From Tardiphaga sp. (GTDB taxonomy: Bacteria > Pseudomonadota > Alphaproteobacteria > Rhizobiales > Xanthobacteraceae), in NCBI GenBank assembly GCA_030147505.1, contig JASBVG010000042.1, forward strand, positions 21,077 through 85,076: DNA of 64,000 bases. The letters are read 5' to 3'. The notes below the pieces were generated by a model. That model saw only the letters and a list, made by a program, of their open reading frames with translations. It did not search any database and had not been told where the DNA came from. The position numbers and the translations under genes were made by a program. Positions 17,256 to 27,533 of this stretch are shown in pieces; within the stretch, counting starts at the first letter, position 1, and every line of letters starts with the position of its first letter.

Positions 17256-18413
17256 ATGACGACGCGCCCCCGTTTCCCCTGGATCAGCTTGATATTGCTG
17301 GCCGTTCTCCTCGGCGGAGGCTATGCGGCCTTGCGGCATTACAGCGGCGGCAGCTCGAAGGCACAGGCCGACAAGTCGCCTGGTCCGGCCCCCATTCCGG
17401 TGAAAATCGCCTCCGTCGAGAAGTCGGACTTCCCCGTCTACCTGACCGGCCTCGGCACGGTGCAGGGCTTCAATACCGTCGTGGTACGGACGCGCGTCGA
17501 CGGTCAGATCGACCGTATCGCCTTCACCGAAGGACAGATCGTCAAGGCCGGCGACCTGCTCGCGCAGATCGATCCCCGCCCCTTCCAGGCCGCGCTCGAT
17601 CAGGCCAAGGCTAAGAAGGCGCAGGACGAAGCCAATCTCGCCAATGCCAATCTCGATTTGCAGCGTTACACCAAGCTCGGCGAATTCGCGACCAAGCAGC
17701 AGACCGATACGCAGCGCTCCACTGTGCAGCAACTCACCGCACAGATCGCAGCCGATGAAGCCGCGATCGCCAATGCGCAAACGCAACTCGATTATACGAC
17801 GGTGCAAGCGCCGATCGCGGGAGTTGTTGGCTTCCGTCAGGTCGACAAGGGTAACATCGTCAATGCCTCGACACAGACAGGCATCGTCACCATTGCCCAG
17901 ATCGAACCGATCGCGATGATCTTCACCGCGCCGGAACAGCATCTCGTCGATATCAACGATCAACTCGCCAAGCATCCGCTGGAAGTCGATGCCTATACCA
18001 CCGACGGCAAGCGGCTGCTGTCGAAGGGCACGCTTGCGGTCGTCAACAATCAGGTCGACACGACCAGCGGCACCATCCGGCTGAAGGCCGTGTTCGACAA
18101 CAAGGATCACGTGTTGTGGCCCGGTCTCTCTGTCTCGACTCGTTTGCTGGTAACGACACTCAAAGACGCCACCGTCGTGCCGGATGACGCCGTGCAGCAC
18201 GGTGTCGACGGTCTCTATGCTTTCGCGATCGGCGCCAACAGCAAGGCGGAGGTCCGCAAGATCAAGGTCGGGCGTTCCATCGACGGCCGTACAGTCATCG
18301 AAGACGGTCTCACCCCCGGCGACCGCGTTATCGTCGCTGGTCAATATAAGGTGCAGCCAGGCTCGGTGGTTGCGTCTGCCGTGGCATCTGCCGATGCTAC
18401 CAAGGAGCAGTAA
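17256..18413 (+). CDS. RND efflux membrane fusion protein (MdtA/AcrA type)
   Basis: A 385-residue periplasmic adaptor with an N-terminal anchor (FPWISLILLAVLLGGGYAAL). A split lipoyl/barrel-sandwich domain is marked by TRVDGQIDRIAFTEGQIVKAGDLLAQIDPRPF and TVQAPIAGVVGFRQVDKGN, with an alpha-hairpin from about residue 105 to 170. The TPGDRVIVAGQYKVQPG ending is typical. The chosen ATG follows an AAGAGAG ribosome site. It should join the RND pump encoded 3 bases downstream to an outer-membrane TolC protein, which is not encoded here. The drug or solute is unknown. Confidence 0.95.
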   Translation: MTTRPRFPWISLILLAVLLGGGYAALRHYSGGSSKAQADKSPGPAPIPVKIASVEKSDFPVYLTGLGTVQGFNTVVVRTRVDGQIDRIAFTEGQIVKAGDLLAQIDPRPFQAALDQAKAKKAQDEANLANANLDLQRYTKLGEFATKQQTDTQRSTVQQLTAQIAADEAAIANAQTQLDYTTVQAPIAGVVGFRQVDKGNIVNASTQTGIVTIAQIEPIAMIFTAPEQHLVDINDQLAKHPLEVDAYTTDGKRLLSKGTLAVVNNQVDTTSGTIRLKAVFDNKDHVLWPGLSVSTRLLVTTLKDATVVPDDAVQHGVDGLYAFAIGANSKAEVRKIKVGRSIDGRTVIEDGLTPGDRVIVAGQYKVQPGSVVASAVASADATKEQ

Positions 18414-18416
18414 GTC

Positions 18417-21400
18417 ATGAACGGGGGCATCTCATCACCGTTCATCCGCTATCCGATCGCCACATCGCTGCTGATGGCCGGCATCCTCTTCGTTGGACTC
18501 GTCTCTTACCCAATGCTCCCGGTAGCGCCGCTGCCGCAGGTCGATTTCCCGACCATCCAGATCTCTGCCACGCTGCCTGGCGGCAGCCCCGAAACCATGG
18601 CGTCATCGGTAGCGCAGCCGCTGGAACGGCAATTCGCGCAGATCCCCGGCGTCGCCCAGATGACCTCGACGAGTTCGCTCGGCACCGCCGCCATCACGAT
18701 TCAGTTCGACCTCAACCGCTCCATCGACGGCGCCGCCAATGATGTGCAAGCTGCCATCAATGCCGCCAGCGGGCAATTGCCGAAGAGTCTCCCCTCGCCG
18801 CCGACCTATCGCAAGGTGAACCCGGCGGACTCACCGATCATGCTGCTGTCGGCGACATCGGACACGTTGCCGATCACCACGGTCAGCGACAGCGTCGATG
18901 CGCAACTCGCGCAGCAGATCAGCCAGATCAACGGCGTGGCGCAGGTCACCATCGGCGGGCAGCAGAAGCCGGCGATCCGCATTCAGATCGATCCGGCCAA
19001 ACTCGTGGCCAAGGGCATCGGCCTCGAAGACATTCGCACCCAGCTCGCCGTCACCACGGTCGATAGCCCAAAGGGCAATATCGATGGCACGACGCGCAGC
19101 TATACGATCTACGCCAATGACCAGTTGCCCGAATCGAAGGACTGGAACGACGTCATCATTACCTATCGCAATGGCGGCCCGCTGCGCGTACGCGACATCG
19201 GCCATGCGGTGACCGGACCTGAAGACGCCAAGCAGGCGGCGTGGGCCAATGGCAAGCGCGGCGTGTTTCTTGTGATCTTCAAACAGCCCGGCGCCAACGT
19301 CATCGACACCGTGGACAAGATCAAGGCCGAGCTGCCGCGTCTCGTCGCTGCGATCCCGCCAGCGGTCAAGATCGATGTTCTCAGCGACCGCACGCAGACC
19401 ATTCGCGCGGCCGTTCAGGATGTGCAGTTCACATTGCTGCTCACGATCGCGCTGGTCGTCATGGTGATCTTCGTCTTCCTGCGCAATGTCTGGGCCACCA
19501 TCATCCCCAGCGTCACCGTGCCACTCGCCTTGCTTGGCGCGTGCGCGCTCATGTGGGTGTTCGGCTATACGCTCGACAATCTGTCCCTGATGGCGCTCAC
19601 GATCTCCGTTGGCTTCGTCGTGGATGACGCCATCGTGATGCTGGAGAACATCACCCGCTATATCGAGGAAGGCGAGACGCCGATGGCCGCCGCGCTGAAG
19701 GGCTCCGGCGAAATCGGTTTCACCATTGTCTCGATATCGGTCTCGCTGGTAGCCGTGCTGATCCCGCTGCTGCTCATGGGGGGCATCATCGGCCGCCTGT
19801 TCCGCGAATTCGCCATCACTCTCACCATGGCGATCTTCGTGTCGCTGGTCGTCTCATTGACCCTGACCCCGATGATGGCCTCGCGCTTCCTGCGTGACGA
19901 GAAGCACGCCAGACACGGTCGCTTCTACCAGATGAGCGAGAATGTGTTCGATGCCATGCTGCGCGCCTATGAGTGCGGGCTGGATCTGGTGCTGCGCTGG
20001 CGACTGACCACGCTGATGGTGTTCTTTGCTACGGTGGCACTCTCGGTCTATCTGTTCGTCATCATCCCGAAGGGTTTCTTCCCGCAACAGGATACGGGCC
20101 TGATTACTGCCTCGTCGGAAGCGGCACAGGACATCTCCTTCGCCGACATGCGCAAGCATCAGGAAGAACTCGGCAAGATCGTGCAGGCCGATCCCGATGT
20201 CGCCACCGTCGCCATGGCGATTGGCGGCAATAGCGGCGCGCTCAATACCGGCCGCATGTTCATCACGCTCAAGCCCCGCGATGAGCGTTCGGCTTCGGCG
20301 CAGCAGATCATCGCGCGGCTGCGGCCCAAGCTCGAGAAGGTCGAAGGCGCAAGGCTGTTCATGCAAGCCGCGCAGGACGTCCGCCTCGGCGGCCGCGCCA
20401 CGCGCACCCAATTCGAATATACATTGCAGGACGCCAATCTCGCCGAACTGAACGAATGGGCGCCGAAAATCCTGACCAAGATGCAGACTCTGCCCGAGTT
20501 GCGTGACGTCGCCACCGATCAGCAGACCAAGGGCACTACGCTCACGTTGAGCATCGATCGCGACAATGCCTCACGCTACGGCATCTCGCCGCAGCTGATT
20601 GACGATACGCTGTATGATTCCTTCGGACAGCGTCAGATCGCCCAGTTTTTCACCCAGCTGAACAGCTATCACGTCATCCTGGAAATCCTGCCAGAACTGC
20701 AGGGCAAGCTCGACACGCTGGACAAGATCTACATCAAGTCGCCGACCACAGGGGATCAGGTGCCGCTCTCCGCGTTCGTCAAATGGACCACCGTGCCGGT
20801 GCGGCCGCTATCGATCAGCCATCAGGGGCAGTTCCCTGCCATCACCATCAGCTTCAATCTCGCGCAGGGCGTGGCGCTCGGCCAGGCCACCGACGCCGTG
20901 CAAAATGCCATGCAGGAGCTGAACGCACCCGCGACGCTGCGCGGCACCTTCCAGGGGACCGCGCAGGCGTTCCAGCAATCGCTGTCTACCGTGCCCTTGC
21001 TGATCCTCGCGGCACTGGTCGTGGTCTATCTGATCCTCGGCATCCTCTATGAGAGCTACATCCATCCGCTGACCATTCTCTCTACTCTCCCCTCGGCTGG
21101 TGTCGGCGCGCTGGCAATCCTGATGGCTTTCGGCTTCGACTTCAGCCTGATCGCATTGATTGGCATCATCCTGCTGATCGGCATCGTCAAGAAGAACGGC
21201 ATCATGCTGGTGGACTTCGCCATTGCCGCCGAGCGTGACGAACATATCGAGCCGGAAGCCGCCATCCGCAAAGCCGCGCTGTTGCGTTTCCGCCCGATCA
21301 TGATGACGACCATGGCCGCGCTGCTCGGCGGCGTGCCACTGATGCTCGGCACCGGCACCGGATCGGAAATCCGCCAGCCGCTCGGCTATGCCATGGTCGG

Positions 21401-21560
21401 CGGCCTGATCGTCAGTCAGGCGCTAACTTTGTTCACGACGCCGGTGGTCTATGTCTATCTCGACAAGCTCTCGACCATGATGTCTGGCTGGGGTCGCGAC
21501 AAAGGCACCGACGCTGCACCGCCAACCGAGCATGGCCTTGCGAAGCAGGCTGCCGAATAG
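18417..21560 (+). CDS. RND family efflux pump permease (MdtB/MdtC type)
   Basis: A 1047-residue proton-driven inner-membrane exporter with twelve predicted helices and two large periplasmic loops, the normal length for the HAE1 group. The N-terminus SSPFIRYPIATSLLMAGILF is typical. The proton-relay aspartate pair lies in GFVVDDAIVMLENI near residue 407, and the paired lysine region is GIVKKNGIMLVDFA near 930. It starts 3 bases after the adaptor stop. The sequence is nearer the MdtBC branch than AcrB, but there is one pump gene, not two. No regulator gene is adjacent. Confidence 0.96.
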   Translation: MNGGISSPFIRYPIATSLLMAGILFVGLVSYPMLPVAPLPQVDFPTIQISATLPGGSPETMASSVAQPLERQFAQIPGVAQMTSTSSLGTAAITIQFDLNRSIDGAANDVQAAINAASGQLPKSLPSPPTYRKVNPADSPIMLLSATSDTLPITTVSDSVDAQLAQQISQINGVAQVTIGGQQKPAIRIQIDPAKLVAKGIGLEDIRTQLAVTTVDSPKGNIDGTTRSYTIYANDQLPESKDWNDVIITYRNGGPLRVRDIGHAVTGPEDAKQAAWANGKRGVFLVIFKQPGANVIDTVDKIKAELPRLVAAIPPAVKIDVLSDRTQTIRAAVQDVQFTLLLTIALVVMVIFVFLRNVWATIIPSVTVPLALLGACALMWVFGYTLDNLSLMALTISVGFVVDDAIVMLENITRYIEEGETPMAAALKGSGEIGFTIVSISVSLVAVLIPLLLMGGIIGRLFREFAITLTMAIFVSLVVSLTLTPMMASRFLRDEKHARHGRFYQMSENVFDAMLRAYECGLDLVLRWRLTTLMVFFATVALSVYLFVIIPKGFFPQQDTGLITASSEAAQDISFADMRKHQEELGKIVQADPDVATVAMAIGGNSGALNTGRMFITLKPRDERSASAQQIIARLRPKLEKVEGARLFMQAAQDVRLGGRATRTQFEYTLQDANLAELNEWAPKILTKMQTLPELRDVATDQQTKGTTLTLSIDRDNASRYGISPQLIDDTLYDSFGQRQIAQFFTQLNSYHVILEILPELQGKLDTLDKIYIKSPTTGDQVPLSAFVKWTTVPVRPLSISHQGQFPAITISFNLAQGVALGQATDAVQNAMQELNAPATLRGTFQGTAQAFQQSLSTVPLLILAALVVVYLILGILYESYIHPLTILSTLPSAGVGALAILMAFGFDFSLIALIGIILLIGIVKKNGIMLVDFAIAAERDEHIEPEAAIRKAALLRFRPIMMTTMAALLGGVPLMLGTGTGSEIRQPLGYAMVGGLIVSQALTLFTTPVVYVYLDKLSTMMSGWGRDKGTDAAPPTEHGLAKQAAE

Positions 21561-21772
21561 CGAAGGCCATCTCGCTGTCGCCGCTCGTGGAGGACTTCTT
21601 CTTGGTGCTACCTTTGATGCTGAGAAGCGAATGTCGATCTGGGCACCATTGGCTCGCAACGTCGACAGGCCAAACCGTCGACGGCAGCAGCAGGAAGAAT
21701 TCCTTCCTATTCAGACCTTCGATCGCGCTTTCCAGCGTGAGTTCCGGGTCATTCCCCAAGGGTTTCCGAAAG

Positions 21773-21800
21773 AAAAAAGCCGGCGCTGATGCGCCGGCTT
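21773..21800 (-). terminator. intrinsic terminator of the chemoreceptor gene
   Basis: On the minus strand the stem AAGCCGGCGC-ATCA-GCGCCGGCTT is followed by further T residues. The 10-base arms are perfect. It lies 28 bases past the chemoreceptor stop at 21828. The convergent RND gene ends about 210 bases to the left, so the element may serve it less efficiently. Confidence 0.85.
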
Positions 21801-21827
21801 GGATGTCATAACGAAAGGTGAGGCGGA

Positions 21828-23519
21828 TCAGGCGGCACGCACCGCATTCAGGAAATTGCTCACTTCGACCTTCAGCCTGGTGCTATCCGAAGACAGCGAC
21901 TGGGCGGCGGACAAGACCTGCGACGAGGCCGAGCCGGTTTCACTGGCGCCCCGCTGCACGTCGATGATGTTCGATGACACCTGCATCGTGCCCTGCGCCG
22001 CTTGCTGAACGTTGCGCGATATTTCCTGCGTGGCAGCCCCCTGCTCTTCCACCGCGGACGCGATGGTCGAGGCGATTTCCGACATGCGACCGATGGTGTC
22101 ACCGATCTCCTTGATGGCGCCGACCGATTCCTGCGTCGCCGCCTGGATGCCGGCGATCTGTGTCGAGATTTCGCCGGTCGCCTTGGCCGTCTGCTCGGCG
22201 AGCGCCTTCACTTCTGACGCTACCACTGCGAAACCGCGACCAGCCTCACCGGCACGGGCCGCCTCGATGGTCGCGTTGAGGGCCAGCAGATTGGTCTGAC
22301 CGGCAATATTGTTGATGAGTTCGACGACATCGCCGATCCGCGCTGCGGCGCTGGCCAGTTCGCTGACGCGATCGTTGGTCTGACGGGCCTGATGCACGGC
22401 CTGGCCGGCAATGTTCGCGGATTCCTGCACTTGGCGGCTGATCTCGTTGATCGAGGATGCCATTTCCTCGGTCGCTGAAGCCACTGACTGCACATTCGTC
22501 GAGGCCTGCTCCGAAGCCGCCGCCACCGAGGTCGTCAGTTCCTGCGAGCGCTCGGCGGTCGCGGTCAGCGTGCCAGCCGAGGCCTCGAGTTCTGTCGATG
22601 CGGACGACACAGTTTCCACCACCTCGCCGATCATCGTCTCGAAGTCGCTGGTAATCTTGTCGACGCGACGGCCGCGCTCGATCTTGGCTTCAGCATCCGC
22701 AGCGGCCGTCTGATCGGCCGCACGTTTGTCGATCAACGCCTGCTTGAACACCTGCAGCGCGTCACCCATGATGCCCATCTCCGTCTTCATGCCCTGATGC
22801 GGCACGTGCGCAGAGAGATCGCCCGCGCCGAGCGCCTGCATCGGCTTCACGATCGAGGCGATGCCGCTGGCAACGTCGCGCACCAGATAGATGCTGACGC
22901 CAATGCCGACGACGGTGGAGATGGCGAGAATGCTCAGGACCAGCATGAATGCGCTGTCGTAGCTCGCCACAGCATCCGCACCAGCCGCATCAGAGCCCTT
23001 GGTATTCAGTTCGATGTCCTTGACGAGCAGTTCATCCGCCTTGAGCCCGATTGGGTTGACTGTCTTGCTGTTCAGCGCGTTGGCTTCCTGCGGCATCCTG
23101 CCGGCGGCCTTGCGCGACAGCTCCATCACCTCAAGCGTTCCCTTCTTGTAGGTGTCCCATACTCGGCCCCACTCTTCATAGATGGCGCGCTCGTCAGGGG
23201 AAGTGATCATTTTCTGATAGTTCGCGCGGATACGTGTGTTGTTCGCCACCACAGTCTCGAGCGTCTTTTCATTGGCCAGTTTTTCCTCCAGCGTCTCTGC
23301 AAGCATGTGCTGTCGGATCACGTTGCGATAGGTAATTACCCCCGCCCGCAACTCGCCCAGCGTCCGGACGCTCGGCAGCCAATTTGTCTGGATATCCACG
23401 GTATTCGCGTTGATCGACCGCATCTTCATGATGGCAAGCATCCCGAGACCGCCCATGGACAGCAGAAGGAACGTCACCACGATTGAAATCTTGGCACGGA
23501 TGGACATACGAGCAAGCAT
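21828..23519 (-). CDS. methyl-accepting chemotaxis protein
   Basis: A 563-residue chemoreceptor. The first membrane helix is [20 protein letters not shown] (residues 12-31). A periplasmic four-helix-bundle sensor fills residues 35-190, the second helix is [23 protein letters not shown], and a HAMP domain ([14 protein letters not shown]) follows. The cytoplasmic signalling hairpin tip reads [35 protein letters not shown] near residue 405. There is no CheR-binding pentapeptide at the C-terminus. It should feed a CheA-CheW array; none of the che genes is nearby. The ligand is unknown. Confidence 0.95.
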   Translation of the reverse strand: MLARMSIRAKISIVVTFLLLSMGGLGMLAIMKMRSINANTVDIQTNWLPSVRTLGELRAGVITYRNVIRQHMLAETLEEKLANEKTLETVVANNTRIRANYQKMITSPDERAIYEEWGRVWDTYKKGTLEVMELSRKAAGRMPQEANALNSKTVNPIGLKADELLVKDIELNTKGSDAAGADAVASYDSAFMLVLSILAISTVVGIGVSIYLVRDVASGIASIVKPMQALGAGDLSAHVPHQGMKTEMGIMGDALQVFKQALIDKRAADQTAAADAEAKIERGRRVDKITSDFETMIGEVVETVSSASTELEASAGTLTATAERSQELTTSVAAASEQASTNVQSVASATEEMASSINEISRQVQESANIAGQAVHQARQTNDRVSELASAAARIGDVVELINNIAGQTNLLALNATIEAARAGEAGRGFAVVASEVKALAEQTAKATGEISTQIAGIQAATQESVGAIKEIGDTIGRMSEIASTIASAVEEQGAATQEISRNVQQAAQGTMQVSSNIIDVQRGASETGSASSQVLSAAQSLSSDSTRLKVEVSNFLNAVRAA

Positions 23520-24117
23520 GACGAAGAGTTCCCTCGGTTTGGTACCGTTGGTGGTTGAGCACAGATTTGGTCAGCAGGAGTGCGTGAGCAGAGCGGCGGA
23601 CGCGAGCCTCGCAGCGATTCCCGCCATCAAGCCCCGCACACTCAATTTGGTGGTGTTACGTAAACCGCTGGTAAAAGATGCGACAACTTGACCGACAAAA
23701 ATGAATCCGCAGCGCTTTTCTTACCCGCTAAGAAAATCAATCGCTTAGTGGACATTGCGCGGGAGGAACCTGTGCAATTTTTGCGTGCACTCAAGCCATG
23801 AACCGTCCGCCCAGCGAACATGCCACTAAAAAATGAACGCGTATCCACATACCGGTTGTACCACGGACTCCGCAGACGTCGGTCAGCAAACCGCGAACCG
23901 GGCCGCCTTTTCCCGATGTCGCCTGTCATCACCAAGGTACAGCGCTCCCGCGGGTGCCCGCTTCGCATCTCCTTATCTCGCATGCACATCCTTGTCGGAA
24001 GACGACTCTTCACCATGTGAAAGATCATCTCGACGTCCTGAAGGACGGTGACCCATCGGGGTGTGGCGCAACGAGAAAGCGCTCCGATTTTCATTTGGCT
24101 ACGAATAGGACAGCAGC
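23520..24117. other. 600-base intergenic region
   Basis: This gap separates the divergent chemoreceptor and SnoaL-like genes. I see no supported gene, RNA or strong palindrome. Reading frames here have no recognisable domain and poor codon character. Confidence 0.5.
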
Positions 24118-24528
24118 ATGGCCTCAATGCAAGCCGAAGCTCTCGCTCGCGAGTTCTTCGAACGTGTCTGGAAACCGCCGCACGATCTGAGCGCCATCGA
24201 TCAACTCATGACCGAAGACTACCGGATCACGACGGCTGGTCACGTAATCGAAGGCCGGGACGCCTTCAAGGCATGGATCGCGAAAATGCAGGACACCGTG
24301 CGAAATGCGACGAACGAACATCTCGAACTATTCACGAATCCCGACGGAGATCGAGTTGTCTCGCGCTGGGTTACCCGAGGGATCGACAATGGCATGTTCG
24401 GACTTCGCGCGAGCGGGGCCGCGATAGAGTTCAGCGGCATTGCTATTTGGAGGGTGAAGGACGATCGCCTCGCCGAATGTTGGGTCGAACGGAGCGCGTT
24501 CGAACTGTATGAACAACTGCGTTCCTGA
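24118..24528 (+). CDS. SnoaL-like / NTF2-fold protein
   Basis: A 136-residue protein of the nuclear-transport-factor-2 fold, matching SnoaL-like polyketide-cyclase relatives in length and pattern. LAREFFERVWKPPHDLSAIDQLMTEDY opens the cone. The IEGRDAFKAWI, SRWVTRGIDNG and SGIAIWRVKDDRLAECWVERS segments follow. Proteins of this type range from cyclases and isomerases to unknown small-ligand binders, so no reaction is assigned. AGGACAGC upstream supports the start. It stands alone between intergenic regions of more than 500 bases. Confidence 0.8.
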   Translation: MASMQAEALAREFFERVWKPPHDLSAIDQLMTEDYRITTAGHVIEGRDAFKAWIAKMQDTVRNATNEHLELFTNPDGDRVVSRWVTRGIDNGMFGLRASGAAIEFSGIAIWRVKDDRLAECWVERSAFELYEQLRS

Positions 24529-25062
24529 AAACGTGCAGCCGACACTTGCCTCACGCCGGATCATATCGCGAAGACATTCCGGGGTGAGAACCCTTCGAAC
24601 TTCTGCCAATACAGTACAGATGATAGCGTCCGGTTCGGCCAATAGCAGCAGCGCGCCACGTTGCCGATCGTAAGAACTGATCCACATGTCGGCACGGTTG
24701 CGCGAGGCGTTCCTATAGTTGCCGCAACGTCCGCTTGCGCCAGATCCAGATTTACCTTATCAGCGCCTATCGAGACGTCTCTGAGAATGGTTCGCCACCT
24801 TCATTACCCGCCGCAGACGACGGAGGCTTGTGCGTTCTCTCGCCTCTTCCCGCTAGACGAATGTGAGCAGTCACTGACGCTCTGGCCGAGACATCTTCTC
24901 TTCTAAACGAAGATTATCCCACGCACGCATTGCCAGCCTGTAGACCGATCGCAGCGCAGGACACAGTATTTGCCGCCCAGAAGCGGGACTCGCGGCGAAA
25001 CTGCGCTTGACCACCGCGCCGTATCGCGTCCGGCAAATTAGTCTGTCTAAATGAACTGTTCT
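24529..25062. other. 530-base intergenic region
   Basis: I see no supported gene here. It contains a TTCTAAA half-site at 24901-24907 within a weak palindrome ATCTTC-N10-GAAGAT (24893-24914). The convergent units on either side end here without an obvious T-tailed terminator. Confidence 0.5.
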
Positions 25063-25911
25063 TTAGCTGCCGAACCGCACTGGCACCGAGAGCGGGATGC
25101 TGACACCGCCGCCGATATTTGCTGGGGGTGCGGGTACCGGACTTGCACGCCGCGCAATCGCGACGGCTTCCTGATCGAGACTTGGATCGCCCGAGCTCCC
25201 CACAAGCCTTGCACTGAGCACTCGCCCGCTACGATCGATGGTAAAGACCACCATCGCCGTGCCTCGCGCGCCGCCATGCGCCGCGCGCTTGTGGCGGTTG
25301 AGATGGGCCATGATCATGCTGCGCCATGTGGCAGGCGATGCCGACGATGACATTCCCGCTGTGGCTGCGGCATTCACAGCGGCGCGTTGCAGATCGGCGG
25401 GTTGCGGCGCCGAGGTGGCTGGCGCGTTCTGAGCATTGCGCGGCTGCGTCGACTTGCTGCGCTTCTTCGGCTTCTCCTGCTTGCGCTTGTCGTCTATCGG
25501 CTTCTCGGCCTCCGGTGGCGGCGGTTTCGCCAGCACCACTTCGGCCTTCGCATTGTCCGGCACTTCCGGAATGTCGGCCTTGGTCTCTGGCTCAGCCTCC
25601 GCGTCTGGCGTGTCGACCTGAGTTTCCGGCTGCGACGGCATTGTCGCCTGCAACATCATCATCTGATGGCCGACGGCGACATTCTCTTGCGGCGTGTCGG
25701 GCGCCACCGGCTGTGGGGCCAGTTCGATCATCACCGCCGCCGGCAGATTGGACGCCGGCATCGCCTGGCCCGGCCAATACAGCGCCGCATAGATGACGGC
25801 GCCATAAAGCACGACGGTGCAGAGCCCGGCCAGCGACCAGCGCAGCAGCAAGTGCTGCGCTGATTCCCGGTCGGAATAGTGAAGCGGTCGCGTCGCCATC
25901 ATCCGGCTCAC
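25063..25911 (-). CDS. tonB: TonB-family energy transducer (second, heme-island set)
   Basis: A 282-residue TonB protein with an N-terminal anchor WSLAGLCTVVLYGAVIYAALY, a Pro/Glu/Lys linker (residues 75-155), and a C-terminal domain from about 195. The C-terminal segments SWRSMIMAHLNRHKRAAHGG, GTAMVVFTIDRSG and ISLSVPVRFGS-like ends fit the HasB/TonB family. The GTG at 25911 overlaps the exbD stop (GTGA); ATGs at 25902 and 25899 are alternatives. It closes an operon that begins with heme oxygenase, which points to a dedicated partner for the HasR-like receptor encoded divergently. In Serratia the equivalent is HasB. Confidence 0.92.
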   Translation of the reverse strand: MSRMMATRPLHYSDRESAQHLLLRWSLAGLCTVVLYGAVIYAALYWPGQAMPASNLPAAVMIELAPQPVAPDTPQENVAVGHQMMMLQATMPSQPETQVDTPDAEAEPETKADIPEVPDNAKAEVVLAKPPPPEAEKPIDDKRKQEKPKKRSKSTQPRNAQNAPATSAPQPADLQRAAVNAAATAGMSSSASPATWRSMIMAHLNRHKRAAHGGARGTAMVVFTIDRSGRVLSARLVGSSGDPSLDQEAVAIARRASPVPAPPANIGGGVSIPLSVPVRFGS

Positions 25912-26369
25912 TGCGGGTTCTGCAGCGGCATGATGCCGCCCGCGGGCGGCGCGGCGTCGAGGCCGACCAGCGCGATCTTCAGATAGCCGGCTTTGCGCAG
26001 CAGGTTCATTACGTCCATGAGGTCGCCGTAATCAACGGTCTTGTCGGCACGTAGGAAGACGCGCTCGTCGACATTACCTTTGGTCTTGCCGTCCAAGATG
26101 AATTTGAGCATGTCGCGCTGCACCGGATCGTTGCCGAGCGCGAGCGTGAGATCGCTTTTGACGGTGAGGAACAGCGGCTCGTTCGGGCGCGGCTGCGGCT
26201 GCGCATTGGAGGCCGGCAGATCGACGGTCACATCGACCGTCGAGAGCGGCGCTGCCACCATGAAGATGATGAGCAGCACCAGCATCACATCGATAAAGGG
26301 TGTGACATTGATCTCGTGATTTTCCGCGAGATCGGCGGTCTCGGCGCTAGCTTTCAAACTGCCCGCCAT
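25908..26369 (-). CDS. exbD: ExbD proton-channel subunit (heme-island set)
   Basis: A 153-residue inner-membrane protein beginning MAGSLKASAETADL. The single helix VTPFIDVMLVLLIIFMVAAPL contains the family aspartate, and the periplasmic domain includes FLRADKTVDYGDLMDVMNLLRKAGY. The ATG lies 4 bases after the exbB stop, and its stop overlaps the tonB start. It is clearly paralogous to the ExbD at 15.1 kb, with the same core but a shorter tail. Confidence 0.94.
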   Translation of the reverse strand: MAGSLKASAETADLAENHEINVTPFIDVMLVLLIIFMVAAPLSTVDVTVDLPASNAQPQPRPNEPLFLTVKSDLTLALGNDPVQRDMLKFILDGKTKGNVDERVFLRADKTVDYGDLMDVMNLLRKAGYLKIALVGLDAAPPAGGIMPLQNPQ

Positions 26370-26373
26370 GACC

Positions 26374-27312
26374 CTATTCCGCCGCGCGCGACAATTCGAC
26401 CGGCACACGCCGATAATCGAGCTCGCGGCTCACCAGCCGCTCCACGCCGGCCGAGGCATCGGCGAGCAGATGCCGATAGCCGGCGATCGCGCGCGCAAAG
26501 GCATTGTAAACAATCACCGCCGGGATGGCCGCCACGAGGCCGATCGCAGTCGCCAGCAGTGCTTCGGCAATTCCGGGTGCAACGACGGCAAGATTGGTGG
26601 TCTGCGTCTCGCTGATCCCGATAAAGGCATTCATGATGCCCCACACAGTGCCGAACAGCCCGACGAATGGCGCCGTCGCCCCGATCGTCGCGAGGATGCC
26701 GGTACCCACACTCATGCGCCGGCCCGCGTCGGCCTCGACCCGCGACAACCGCGAGGTGACGCGCTCGTTGATGCCATTGCCAGCTATACGCGCGATAACG
26801 CCCGAGGAGATGCGGAGCTCGTCGGCCGCTTCCAGCACCATGACTGCGGCCGTGTCGCGTTCGTTGGTGATTATCTCGGCCGCATGGGCCAGGTGATCTG
26901 CGGCGAGGATACCGGCGATGCCGCGCCGCAGCTGGCGCCGCGCCAGCGTCAGTTCGACAGCCTTGGCCAGCCAGATCACCCATGTGGCCAGCGAGGCCGC
27001 AGCAAGACCAATCATCACGGTCTTGACGATGATGTCGGCCGCCATGAACATGCCCCATGGCGACAGGTTATGCGGCAGCTTCGCTGTCGCCGCCTTTGCC
27101 GGCTGCTGGAGCGCCGGCGATGCGCCGGGCACAGCCGTCTCGCCCGCCGGCGCGTGCAGAGATGATGATACGTCTTGCGTCAGGGGCTGCACGGATGCTG
27201 CCGGCGCTTGCGTATGTGCGGGCGATGCACAGAGCAACGCAACCAAGATGATCGCGCAAAGGCGTTTTCCGATCATAAGACGACATGTTCGTACCAGCAG
27301 ATTGACCGACAT
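26374..27312 (-). CDS. exbB: ExbB proton-channel subunit (heme-island set)
   Basis: A 312-residue ExbB with an N-terminal signal-like segment ([20 protein letters not shown]), a long Ala/Pro linker, and the MotA/TolQ/ExbB core from about residue 95. Core marks are [48 protein letters not shown] and [20 protein letters not shown]. The start MSVNLLVRT has GAAGGG upstream. It forms the proton channel with ExbD. The core is nearly identical to the other ExbB in the window while the N-terminal part differs. Confidence 0.94.
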   Translation of the reverse strand: MSVNLLVRTCRLMIGKRLCAIILVALLCASPAHTQAPAASVQPLTQDVSSSLHAPAGETAVPGASPALQQPAKAATAKLPHNLSPWGMFMAADIIVKTVMIGLAAASLATWVIWLAKAVELTLARRQLRRGIAGILAADHLAHAAEIITNERDTAAVMVLEAADELRISSGVIARIAGNGINERVTSRLSRVEADAGRRMSVGTGILATIGATAPFVGLFGTVWGIMNAFIGISETQTTNLAVVAPGIAEALLATAIGLVAAIPAVIVYNAFARAIAGYRHLLADASAGVERLVSRELDYRRVPVELSRAAE

Positions 27313-27329
27313 CACGACCCTTCTTTTGA

Positions 27330-27533
27330 TCACTGGAGATGATCCCGGAAAAGATCGGACGGCGACGCCCACCATTCGGACGCGGTGCTCGCCTTTCTAC
27401 GTAGGCGCAGCCAGTCATCCAACCACGACGAGGTCGGCAGCAGGCACAGCAGCAGGCCAGCAACCATCGCGGCGAAAAAAACGGCGTTTGCAAGCAGATC
27501 TGCAGTTGTGAGGTTCATAGCAATGACCTTCAT
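27330..27533 (-). CDS. small single-span membrane protein of the heme operon
   Basis: A 67-residue protein that I do not recognise as a named family. A hydrophobic helix fills residues 13-33 ([21 protein letters not shown]), followed by a basic and Trp-rich cytoplasmic-type tail ([24 protein letters not shown]). Its ATG overlaps the heme oxygenase stop (ATGA), and exbB starts 17 bases after its stop, so it is embedded in the operon. It is not a HemP/HmuP protein: that family's short soluble pattern is absent. A role as an assembly factor or a link between ExbB and heme release is speculation. Confidence 0.7.
   Translation of the reverse strand: MKVIAMNLTTADLLANAVFFAAMVAGLLLCLLPTSSWLDDWLRLRRKASTASEWWASPSDLFRDHLQ

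Noticed and set aside
17004..18344. A 446-codon minus-strand frame opposite the RND adaptor
   Set aside because: Its translation is the complement of the adaptor codons and has no motif.
23642..24127. A 161-codon minus-strand frame in the gap beside the chemoreceptor
   Set aside because: Composition is Cys/Arg-rich and unlike coding sequence here, and it overlaps the SnoaL-like gene start.
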